Below are positions 1 to 6,991 of a stretch of 8,532 nucleotides of DNA, one piece after another. Both the position numbers and the translations under genes were made by a program. Every line of letters starts with the position of its first letter. Within the stretch, counting starts at the first letter, position 1. Origin of the DNA: Bacteroidales bacterium UBA2198 (GTDB lineage Bacteria; Bacteroidota; Bacteroidia; Bacteroidales; VadinHA17); contig DCVC01000234.1 of the NCBI GenBank assembly GCA_002328625.1, positions 1 through 8,532 of the forward strand, given 5' to 3'. Under the pieces are notes generated by a model. It worked only from the letters and a program-made list of their open reading frames with translations, was not told the origin of the DNA and did not search any database.

Positions 1-569
1 CTTAATGAATAGTTATAGCCCAGCCATTTGTTAGCGATGTCAAGTTTCCCGCTCAACAGTGCATCCCGTATTGATGAAGAACTGATTATACCCTCGGCAG
101 TATAAATCTGTGCGATCTGTTCCACTCTGAAACCAAATGATTCACCACATTTATGTATTGTGTGGTAGTCTCCTTCCCCATGTTTTCCAAAACGATGATC
201 ATGCCCTATAATAAGATGGCGTGTTTTAATCCGGTCCACAATTATTTTTTCTATAAAATCCCTTGCACTGAGTTTGCTGAATTCGCGGTTGAATTGAATT
301 ATAATAAGGTGACCTATCCTCAGGCTCTCCATTAGTCTTTTTTTTTCATCAAGTGTAGTAAGCAGTGAGAAATCCTCATTTTTGCAAGGCAGGATCATTC
401 TTGGATGCGGATTGAAAGTTATTACCACAGAGTCACCTTTATTCTCCTGAGCCCTTGAAACAAGGCTTTGCAGCAAAGCTTTATGGCCAAGGTGCACACC
501 GTCAAAAATACCCAGAGTAACGACAGGTAACGTCAGTTTAAGATTTTCTACTCCGTGATGTATGGTCAT
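1..569 (-). CDS. ribF: Bifunctional riboflavin kinase/FAD synthetase, 5' part (cut by window edge)
   Basis: This cytoplasmic enzyme phosphorylates riboflavin to FMN and adenylylates FMN to FAD. The visible 189 residues cover the whole N-terminal FMN adenylyltransferase domain. They include the nucleotidyltransferase motif GIFDGVHLGH (residues 20-29, with the HxGH signature at 26-29), the TFNPHP segment (51-56), and ISSSSIR (162-168), which corresponds to the family's ISSTxIR signature. The reading runs on through LLSGKLDIANKWLGYNYSL at the edge, the usual lead-in to the C-terminal flavokinase domain, which lies outside the window (family length about 310 residues). The start is the ATG at 567-569; it gives the normal family N-terminus, and a GGAGA lies just upstream. 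The gene is divergent from glgB. It is a housekeeping gene with no evident functional link to the glycogen genes. Motifs are seen directly; the assignment rests on family knowledge and is firm. Confidence 0.95.
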   Translation of the reverse strand, partial: MTIHHGVENLKLTLPVVTLGIFDGVHLGHKALLQSLVSRAQENKGDSVVITFNPHPRMILPCKNEDFSLLTTLDEKKRLMESLRIGHLIIIQFNREFSKLSARDFIEKIIVDRIKTRHLIIGHDHRFGKHGEGDYHTIHKCGESFGFRVEQIAQIYTAEGIISSSSIRDALLSGKLDIANKWLGYNYSL

Positions 570-587
570 GTCTCCAATTTATGCGAA

Positions 588-620
588 CAAAATTAACAAA
601 GCCCGTGAATAAGAAACAAA
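588..620 (-). promoter_or_regulatory. Predicted Bacteroidetes-type promoter for ribF
   Basis: On the minus strand, TTTG (620-617) is followed by a 21-nt spacer and TAATTTTG (595-588). This fits the Bacteroidetes primary sigma factor consensus TTTG-N19-21-TAnnTTTG exactly. Transcription would begin roughly around 580, giving a short leader before the ribF ATG at 569. The match is seen in the sequence; promoter activity is inferred. Confidence 0.6.
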
Positions 621-624
621 TTAA

Positions 625-632
625 TAACTTTG
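625..632 (+). promoter_or_regulatory. Predicted -7 element of the glgB promoter
   Basis: TAACTTTG matches the Bacteroidetes -7 consensus TAnnTTTG. It would place the transcript start near 638, about 35-40 nt ahead of the glgB ATG at 675. No good TTTG is found 19-21 nt upstream (the region around 600-605 reads AAAGCCC), so the -33 half is weak. The promoter may therefore be weak or need an activator. The element overlaps the in-frame TTG at 630, which argues against that codon as the translation start. Confidence 0.4.
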
Positions 633-674
633 TTTTCGTACTTTTATAAAACGGATTCTCTTTTTCCGATCATT

Positions 675-2702
675 ATGAAATCTGGTAAATTCTATTCTTC
701 TGATCCATGGCTCGATCCATTCAAATCTATTATTGAAAGCCGTTATAATAAGTGTCTGCAAAAGGAACAGCATCTTGCCGGGAGCAAGACCCTTTGTGAA
801 TTTGCTATGGGACATCATTTTTATGGTCTTCACAGGGCAGTTGACGGATGGGTTTTCAGGGAATGGGCTCCAAACGCCAGCAGGATCTATATCAAGGGTG
901 TCTTCAACGGCTGGAAGGAAAAGGATGAATACTTAATGGAAAGGATCAATGTATACGGCGACTGGGAAATTAAGCTGCCATCTGAGGCTCTTCATCACGG
1001 TGATCTGTATAAGCTCTCAGTCCACTGGGAAGGGGGGAAAGGGGAAAGGATCCCGTCGTATGCCAACAGGGTGATACAGGATGAAAAAACAAAAATATTC
1101 AGTACACAGGTCTGGGTTCCCGATGAATCCTACAAATGGCAGAATAAAGATTTCAGGGCTCCGGAAACCGTTCCGGTCATTTATGAAGCACATATAGGGA
1201 TGGCAACTGCCGAAGAGAAACTGGGAACTTTCAGTGAATTCACTGAAAATGTTCTTCCAAGAATAATCAGGGCAGGTTACAACACCATACAGCTGATGGC
1301 CATACAGGAGCATCCGTTTTACGGCTCCTTCGGATATCATGTTTCAAGCTTTTTTGCGGCAAGCTCGAGATTCGGAACCCCAGAAGATCTTAAAGAGCTT
1401 ATTGACAGAGCTCATTCTTCAGGTATAAGGGTAATAATGGATCTGGTTCACTCTCACTCCGTAAAAAATGTTAATGAGGGGCTTGGCCTCTTTGATGGTA
1501 ATCCCGGACAATATTTTCATGCCGGCAACAGAAGGAATCATATCGCATGGGATTCATTATGTTTTGATTACGGGAAAGACAGCGTGATCCACTTTCTTTT
1601 GTCAAACTGCCGTTACTGGCTTGAGGAGTATAAATTTGACGGGTTCCGGTTCGATGGTGTGACCAGTATGATTTATTATAATCATGGCCTTGAAAAGAGT
1701 TTCACATCGTATGATGAGTATTTTGACGGGGGTCAGGATGAAGATGCCCTTATTTATCTTTTTCTTGCCAATAAAATGATACACTCGTTTAAACCCGGAG
1801 CATTAACAATTGCAGAAGAGATGAGTGGTATGCCGGGTCTTGCGGCGGATAATGCCAGAAAAGGTTACGGCTTTGATTTCAGGCTTTCGATGGGAGTGCC
1901 TGATATCTGGATCAAACTAATAAAAGAGATTCCCGATGAAAACTGGGATGTGGGATATCTTATGCATGAGCTTACGCAGCATCGTCCGGAGGAAAAAATT
2001 GTCTCCTATTGTGAATCACACGACCAGGCCCTTGTTGGAGACAAAACACTGATATTCCGGATGCTGGATGCCGAGATGTACACCGGTATGGCCAAGTCCC
2101 ATCATAGTTTCACCATGGATCGTGGTATTGCTTTGCATAAAATGATACGGCTTATCACTTTCAGTACTGCTGGTGGCGGTTATCTTAATTTCATGGGGAA
2201 CGAATTCGGTCATCCGGAATGGATTGATTTTCCCCGCGAAGGCAATAACTGGAGCTATAAATATGCAAGAAGACAATGGCATCTTGCTGAGAACAGGGAC
2301 CTCAAATATTGCTACCTTGCAAAATTCGACAGCCAGATGATCAGGCTGCATAATGAATTCCGGGTTCTTGATGACCCTTATGTTAATCGTATTTATGAAA
2401 ATAATTATGACAAAGTGATGGCTTTTGCGAGAGGCGAGTTTCTGTTCGTGTTTAATTTCCATCCTGTCACCTCCTTTACCGATTACGGAATTCCCGTAAA
2501 AGGAAAGTATAAGGTATTTATCGATTCAGATAATCCTGAATTCGGAGGTTTTGACAGAATCGACAGAAAGGCTTTTTACAGCTCCATTAATAAAGCAGAA
2601 AGGCCTTCGCTTAACATGCCTTTCTATCTCTATCTCTACCTGCCTTCAAGAACAGCCCTCGTGTTCAGGAAGGAAAAAATAAAGAGGGCTACTGATATTT
2701 AG
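675..2702 (+). CDS. glgB: 1,4-alpha-glucan branching enzyme (eukaryote-like GH13 type)
   Basis: The enzyme cuts alpha-1,4 chains and re-attaches the piece through an alpha-1,6 bond, branching glycogen in the cytoplasm. The protein has 675 residues counted from the ATG at 675. An N-terminal CBM48-like domain (about 40-145; VDGWVFREWAPNASRIYIKG at 56-75) is followed by the GH13 barrel. Visible catalytic regions are MDLVHSHS (255-262), FDGFRFDGVT with nucleophile Asp327, TIAEEMSGMP with acid/base Glu381, and ESHDQ with Asp450. A C-terminal beta domain fills about 570-675. Segments such as NTIQLMAIQEHPFYGSFGYH, SSRFGTPEDLKELIDRAH and FLLSNCRYWLEEYKFDGFRF resemble plant/animal branching enzymes and the GH13_8 group rather than E. 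coli GlgB, which has a longer N-terminus. An in-frame TTG at 630 would add 15 residues but sits in the predicted -7 element, so the ATG is preferred. No Shine-Dalgarno is visible. The gene converges on the synthase-phosphorylase gene and overlaps its stop codon by 4 bp. Confidence 0.95.
   Translation: MKSGKFYSSDPWLDPFKSIIESRYNKCLQKEQHLAGSKTLCEFAMGHHFYGLHRAVDGWVFREWAPNASRIYIKGVFNGWKEKDEYLMERINVYGDWEIKLPSEALHHGDLYKLSVHWEGGKGERIPSYANRVIQDEKTKIFSTQVWVPDESYKWQNKDFRAPETVPVIYEAHIGMATAEEKLGTFSEFTENVLPRIIRAGYNTIQLMAIQEHPFYGSFGYHVSSFFAASSRFGTPEDLKELIDRAHSSGIRVIMDLVHSHSVKNVNEGLGLFDGNPGQYFHAGNRRNHIAWDSLCFDYGKDSVIHFLLSNCRYWLEEYKFDGFRFDGVTSMIYYNHGLEKSFTSYDEYFDGGQDEDALIYLFLANKMIHSFKPGALTIAEEMSGMPGLAADNARKGYGFDFRLSMGVPDIWIKLIKEIPDENWDVGYLMHELTQHRPEEKIVSYCESHDQALVGDKTLIFRMLDAEMYTGMAKSHHSFTMDRGIALHKMIRLITFSTAGGGYLNFMGNEFGHPEWIDFPREGNNWSYKYARRQWHLAENRDLKYCYLAKFDSQMIRLHNEFRVLDDPYVNRIYENNYDKVMAFARGEFLFVFNFHPVTSFTDYGIPVKGKYKVFIDSDNPEFGGFDRIDRKAFYSSINKAERPSLNMPFYLYLYLPSRTALVFRKEKIKRATDI
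1229..1248. repeat. Perfect 20-bp palindrome inside glgB
   Basis: TTTCAGTGAATTCACTGAAA equals its own reverse complement over all 20 bases. The next flanking pair (C at 1228, A at 1249) does not pair. It lies in the glgB coding region, over the codons for TFSEFTEN at the start of the catalytic barrel. It has no spacer, so as RNA it would make a poor hairpin; as DNA it could be a dimer-binding site or simply chance. Confidence 0.95.
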
Positions 2703-5230
2703 TCGATCCAGCGGAGCAGGTAGAAATCCTGCTTGTGAGGAAGATCTTTATGCTTCGGATAAATACGGATACCGTAGAAGAAAGTGCCTGCTTTCTCAGG
2801 TACAAGATTGGCCCGGTAAAGGCATTTCCCGTTTTTGCAACTCACAATCCTGAACTCCTGGCTGTCTTCAAATTCGTATTCTCCCTCCTTGTTTAAGCTG
2901 GTTATTATAAATTCAACACCGACATATTCTTTCGGTATCTTTTTCACATCAAGCGCTATCTCTGCACGGTAATCGTGGCCGGAACGATAGACATTCTCCC
3001 CGGGCCGTTCAAAACTGTAATTGATGACCTCAATATTGTCCCATTCCTCTATCATTTTATTCTTCCAGGCTGCAAGATCTTTAGCCCTGGCAAAATCATT
3101 TTCAATCAGGTATTTGTTTCTGGTCCAGAGTTTACAATAGTACTTGTTATAATAATCGTCAAGCATTCTTTTCATGGTAAACTCGGGAGCAATTTTGACC
3201 ATTGTATTTTTGATGTGACTGATCCATTCCACGGGAATTCCCTGGTCGTTAAAGGAATAAAATGCCGGAATTATTTCATATTCAAGCATGTTATAAATGG
3301 TTTCGGCGTCAACATCATCCTGAAGATCCTGGTTGGAATATGTCCTTTTCTTTGGCAGAGCCCAACCTGCATATGCCCTGTAACCTTCAACCCACCAGCC
3401 ATCAAGAACGCTGAAATGAATGGTTCCGTTCATGACCGCCTTTTCTCCGCTTGTACCTGACGCCTCAAGAGGCCTGGTCGGTGTGTTAAGCCAGATGTCA
3501 ACACCTCTAACAAGGTATTTAGCCAGTTCTATATCGTAGTTCTCTAGAAAGATTACTTTTCCTGCAAACTGTGGTATCTGTGAAATCTCAAAAACTCTTT
3601 TGATCAGGTCCTGTCCTCCTCCATCATGAGGATGTGCTTTCCCGGCGTAAATAAATTGTACCGGGCGGTTGGGATCGTTGACTATTTTTGCGAGTCTGTC
3701 AAGATCCCTGAACAACAGTGAAGCCCGCTTATAAGTTGCAAACCGGCGGGCAAAACCTATCGTAAGTGCTTTTTCATTAAGATGGCTGCTGATATTTATC
3801 AAGGTGCGAGGACTGACATGTTTTTCCATCATATCGGTCTGAAGTCTTTTTCGCAAAATTGTAAATAAGCTCTTTTTAAGATTGGTTTTTACCTCATATA
3901 CTTTTTTATCATCGAGGGTATAAAGCTTTTCCCACAGGCTCCTGTCAGTCTGATCAAAGTGTGCATTACCCAACAGTTCCTTATACACCCTTTTCCATTC
4001 GGGGGCCAGCCAGGTAGGATGATGAACTCCATTGGTGACATGCCCGATATAAAGTTCATCTTTAAGATAACCCGGCCAGAGTTTATTGAACATATTCTGG
4101 GTTACTTCTCCATGAAGTTTGCTGACACCGTTTAATTCCTGCGACATTCGTGTTGCCAGGTAGCTCATATTGAACTTTTTATCCGCCTCTCCTTCACAGC
4201 GGCCAAGTGCCATCAATTCATCCCATGATATATTAAGACGATTATGATAATGAGAAATGTATTTACGCAGGAGGTCTTCATCAAAAGCATCGTGTCCTGC
4301 GGGAACCGGAGTATGGGTTGTGAAAAGTGTAGATGATCTCACCACCTCGAGAGCCTCATTAAAAGTAAGGTGATGCTCTTCCAGGAGCGTCCTTAATCTT
4401 TCAAGGCTGATGAATGCTGAATGTCCTTCATTACTGTGGTAAAGGTCAGGTTTAATGCCCATTGCACCCAGAACCCTGATACCGGCAATGCCAAGAACCA
4501 GCTCCTGCCTCAACCTGTTCTCATGATCACCTCCGTAGAGATAATGCGTAACGGTACGGTCGTGAGGTAAATTATCATCAAAATCTGTATCAAGAAGTAA
4601 AAGCCGCACCTTGCCTATCATTGCTTCCCATACCCTGATCTTAACATTTCTTCCCGGCCACACAAGAGTGACATACAGATGACTCCCATCCGAGTTTTTT
4701 ACCGGAAAAACCGGAAGACGGGAGAATTCTTCAGGTTCGTATATGGTCATCTGCTCACCTCGCGGTCCCAGCTTCTGCCTGAAATAACCAAATCTGTAAA
4801 GCAGACCCACTCCAATGATATTAATATTTGAGTCACTTGCCTCTTTCAGATAGTCTCCTGCAAGAACACCCAAACCTCCTGAATAGATTTTAAGACAGGT
4901 ATGGATTCCGAATTCCATACTGAAATATGCCACTGACGGCTTTTTTTTGTCATCAGGCCTGCTCACGTATTCTTTGTATGCCTTTGTAACTCTCTCAAGG
5001 TCTGCAACAAATTCATCATCATCTTCAAGGACCAGAAGCCGTTTGTAGTCAATCTTTTCAAGTAACATTTTGGGATTATGCTGTACCTCATCCCATAAGG
5101 ATGGATCCATCCTCTTAAACAGCAATTCTGCTTCCGTGTTCCACGACCACCAAAGATTGTTGGCCAGTTCTTTAAGGTAGCTCAGTTTTTCGGGCACATC
5201 GCTCTGAACATAGATATCCTTCCAGACCGG
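2699..5230 (-). other. DUF3417 + GT35 alpha-glucan phosphorylase module of the fusion
   Basis: Residues about 565-1407 of the fusion, a length (about 840) typical of the short, DUF3417-containing bacterial phosphorylases rather than the E. coli GlgP/MalP type. The segment begins PVWKDIYVQSDVPEKLSYLK, which resembles the natural N-terminus of stand-alone relatives. The cofactor lysine Lys1161 is encoded at 3440-3442. The residue before it is Glu (SGEK), where many phosphorylases have Met (SGMK or GNMK). The C-terminus (GTFFYGIRIYPKHKDLPHKQ, 1379-1398) matches the family's usual closing beta domain. Confidence 0.88.
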
Positions 5231-6922
5231 TATCTGATGAGGTTTACGGATTTGTAAACCGACGCCTTCAACAAACTGTGCAAATTCCCTCGGTTCCTCC
5301 CTCCTTTCACTACTGTGTGAAAGAGCCATTTCGTACGCGGTAAAATAATGCTTAACCAGACTATCCCACATTGCTATCCTCGAAATAGCATGAGCTTTAT
5401 CTCTTGCTTCAGCTATTTCACTATCGTTCAGCCCGATAAATTTTGAGATAAAGTTTTTAATATCCTGTACAACTTTTTGTTCATTATTATCACTTCTTTC
5501 AACTATTTCAATTCCGTTTCCCGGACTTTCAAAATAATTTTTAACCCACAGGCCAAACCCTGAAAGCGAAGTGGTTACAGTAGGAATCGAAAACATAAGA
5601 CTCTCAAGGGGAGTGTATCCCCATGGCTCGTAATAAGAAGGGAAGACTGACAGGTCGAATCCAATAAGAAGATCATAATATGGCATATTGAAAACACCAT
5701 CGTTGCCGTTAAGATAGGAAGGAACAAAAATTATTTTGACCTTTGATTCAGGATTATTATCAAGATTATTTGCATTTATTCTCTGTAGTACAGGATCTGA
5801 TGAGGGATAATGAAGACAATGAGTCAGATATCTGTCAATTCCATTTATAGGTCCGTTATTATACAGGAAATCGATAAGATCCTGTCTGGGACCCTTATGA
5901 TAAGCAGGCATAAGAATGAAGGCGATGCACTCCTTCGCAAGATCATCTGTCTTATTAAGTTCTCCGAGAGAGTCTATAAAAATATCAACCCCCTTATTTC
6001 TGAACTCATATCTTCCGCTGTTTGCGATCAGGATGCAATTCTCTGAAAGAGAATGGCCAAGAACTGCCTCAGCAACTCTTATAAGTTTCGACCTGGCGGT
6101 TGATCTTTTTTCTCCGAAGATTTCAGCAGGCGGAACAAATGAGTCTTCAAAACCATTTGGTGTAACAATATCAACATCTTTCCCCAGGAAAAAGGAACAC
6201 TCCCGTGAAGTTATTTCACTTACTGTAGTAAACACATCTGCAACAGCAGCGGAAATTTTCTCAAGCGATAACTTTGCCACAACATTAAACTCTCTCGCCA
6301 CCTGAACAGGATTGTATTCTTTCATCTTTCCATACAGCGGCCGGTTGTTTCCTGCTATGCATCTCCCCAGAACGGTGGCATGAGTGGTGAAGGAAGTGGC
6401 TATCCACGGAGCAAATTCCTCAATGTAAAGAATCCCTGTTCCGGTCATCCACTCGTGGAACTGGGCAACAATATTATGGTGTTCACGGTAGAATGAGGTA
6501 AAGTTTTCAATAAGCTTCCCGGCCGCATAGCCAAAAAGAGCAGGCTCAACGTAGTCCCACTGCCCTGAAATGCTGTCAAGCTTATAGGTTTCCCAGAATC
6601 GTGCAAATATTTCGTTTTGCTGACCGAAATAAGGGGTAAAATCAATTAGAAAGACAATGGGTTTTCCGGCAATATTCCACCTTCCGGTTCGCACTTTCAA
6701 ACCTTCAGATATAGCAATAGCTTTCCATTCTGCAAAAAGATTCTCGTCTGGTATGAATTCGGGGTTTGTGCCTTCTTCCCTCCAGACATCGGGACCGATT
6801 AATATATAATTATCTTTAAGTTCGTTAACAATATTTAGTGCTTTGGTTGAGATTACTGTGTGAATTCCTCCTACTTTGTTGCATACTTCCCAGCTGGTTT
6901 CAAAAATTAGTTCAATGCTCAT
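2699..6922 (-). CDS. glgP: Glycogen synthase (GT3-like)-alpha-glucan phosphorylase (GT35) fusion protein
   Basis: A 1407-residue cytoplasmic protein joining two opposing glycogen enzymes. Residues 1 to about 535 are a eukaryote-like GT3 glycogen synthase: FETSWEVCNKVGGI (7-20), HEWMTGTG (156-163), SGRYEFRNKGVD (302-313), and the retaining-transferase E-x7-E pair Glu432/Glu440 in YEPWGYTPLE. Residues about 565-655 match DUF3417 (LKELANNLWWSWN), and about 660-1290 form a GT35 phosphorylase: YSGGLGVLAGD (680-690), ARRFATYKR (1058-1066), and the pyridoxal-phosphate lysine Lys1161 in EASGTSGEKA. A beta-rich tail (about 1300-1407) ends the protein, as in short bacterial phosphorylases. The synthase half would add glucose from UDP- or ADP-glucose; the phosphorylase half would release glucose-1-phosphate. 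Both active sites look intact. The ATG at 6920-6922 follows an in-frame stop 12 nt upstream, fixing the start. No SD is visible. It lies 69 bp downstream of the GH57 gene, probably in one operon. The symbol glgP covers only the C-terminal half. Confidence 0.93.
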   Translation of the reverse strand: MSIELIFETSWEVCNKVGGIHTVISTKALNIVNELKDNYILIGPDVWREEGTNPEFIPDENLFAEWKAIAISEGLKVRTGRWNIAGKPIVFLIDFTPYFGQQNEIFARFWETYKLDSISGQWDYVEPALFGYAAGKLIENFTSFYREHHNIVAQFHEWMTGTGILYIEEFAPWIATSFTTHATVLGRCIAGNNRPLYGKMKEYNPVQVAREFNVVAKLSLEKISAAVADVFTTVSEITSRECSFFLGKDVDIVTPNGFEDSFVPPAEIFGEKRSTARSKLIRVAEAVLGHSLSENCILIANSGRYEFRNKGVDIFIDSLGELNKTDDLAKECIAFILMPAYHKGPRQDLIDFLYNNGPINGIDRYLTHCLHYPSSDPVLQRINANNLDNNPESKVKIIFVPSYLNGNDGVFNMPYYDLLIGFDLSVFPSYYEPWGYTPLESLMFSIPTVTTSLSGFGLWVKNYFESPGNGIEIVERSDNNEQKVVQDIKNFISKFIGLNDSEIAEARDKAHAISRIAMWDSLVKHYFTAYEMALSHSSERREEPREFAQFVEGVGLQIRKPHQIPVWKDIYVQSDVPEKLSYLKELANNLWWSWNTEAELLFKRMDPSLWDEVQHNPKMLLEKIDYKRLLVLEDDDEFVADLERVTKAYKEYVSRPDDKKKPSVAYFSMEFGIHTCLKIYSGGLGVLAGDYLKEASDSNINIIGVGLLYRFGYFRQKLGPRGEQMTIYEPEEFSRLPVFPVKNSDGSHLYVTLVWPGRNVKIRVWEAMIGKVRLLLLDTDFDDNLPHDRTVTHYLYGGDHENRLRQELVLGIAGIRVLGAMGIKPDLYHSNEGHSAFISLERLRTLLEEHHLTFNEALEVVRSSTLFTTHTPVPAGHDAFDEDLLRKYISHYHNRLNISWDELMALGRCEGEADKKFNMSYLATRMSQELNGVSKLHGEVTQNMFNKLWPGYLKDELYIGHVTNGVHHPTWLAPEWKRVYKELLGNAHFDQTDRSLWEKLYTLDDKKVYEVKTNLKKSLFTILRKRLQTDMMEKHVSPRTLINISSHLNEKALTIGFARRFATYKRASLLFRDLDRLAKIVNDPNRPVQFIYAGKAHPHDGGGQDLIKRVFEISQIPQFAGKVIFLENYDIELAKYLVRGVDIWLNTPTRPLEASGTSGEKAVMNGTIHFSVLDGWWVEGYRAYAGWALPKKRTYSNQDLQDDVDAETIYNMLEYEIIPAFYSFNDQGIPVEWISHIKNTMVKIAPEFTMKRMLDDYYNKYYCKLWTRNKYLIENDFARAKDLAAWKNKMIEEWDNIEVINYSFERPGENVYRSGHDYRAEIALDVKKIPKEYVGVEFIITSLNKEGEYEFEDSQEFRIVSCKNGKCLYRANLVPEKAGTFFYGIRIYPKHKDLPHKQDFYLLRWID
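5294..5305 (-). promoter_or_regulatory. SD-like purine tract in the inter-domain linker
   Basis: On the coding strand the linker reads AGGAGGGAGGAA (codons for R540-R541-E542-E543). It contains a full AGGAGG, stronger than anything ahead of a gene start in this window. No in-frame ATG, GTG or TTG follows at a suitable distance. The nearest in-frame ATG (M532) lies upstream of it. It may be a relic of the phosphorylase gene's former ribosome binding site, a ribosome pause site between domains, or chance from Arg/Glu-rich linker codons. Confidence 0.35.
5303..6922 (-). other. GT3-type glycogen synthase module of the fusion
   Basis: Residues 1-540 of the fusion. The length and motif order match stand-alone GT3 synthases of Bacteroidetes and the core of yeast/mammalian glycogen synthase. 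GGI at residues 18-20 and the HEW motif line the donor/acceptor cleft, and Glu432 and Glu440 give the E-x7-E signature. In eukaryotic enzymes the helix near the module's end carries an arginine cluster that binds glucose-6-phosphate. The equivalent stretch here, ARDKAHAISRIAMWDSLVKH (about 506-525), keeps only scattered basic residues, so allosteric control by glucose-6-phosphate is doubtful. The donor sugar cannot be told from sequence alone. Confidence 0.88.
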
Positions 6923-6991
6923 CAGGTAATTTTATTGGTTCAGATTAGTTTTTCTTTTAGTCTTTTCCCTTTCTTATTAAGACAGGAAAAT
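6923..6991 (-). other. Short intergenic spacer between GH57 and synthase-phosphorylase genes
   Basis: These 69 bp are AT-rich and contain no TAnnTTTG element on the minus strand and no strong hairpin followed by a T-run. This supports read-through from the GH57 gene. The region just ahead of the fusion's ATG (AAAATTACCTG) has no Shine-Dalgarno. Confidence 0.5.

Noticed and set aside
153..335. Small plus-strand open frame of 60 codons
   Set aside because: It lies wholly antisense to the well-supported ribF coding region and shows no recognisable motif.
630..674. In-frame TTG start extending GlgB by 15 residues
   Set aside because: The TTG overlaps the predicted -7 promoter element, the added residues do not look like family sequence, and the ATG at 675 gives a normal N-terminus.
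2016..2462. Minus-strand open frame of 148 codons within glgB
   Set aside because: It is antisense to the catalytic part of GlgB, with no motif or start signals; a shadow frame.
2975..3460. Plus-strand open frame of 161 codons
   Set aside because: It is antisense to conserved phosphorylase sequence including the cofactor lysine; the composition is that of a shadow frame.
5327..5329. Internal ATG (M532) as an independent start for the phosphorylase half
   Set aside because: It lies within the last helix of the synthase module and upstream of the SD-like tract, with no ribosome binding site of its own.
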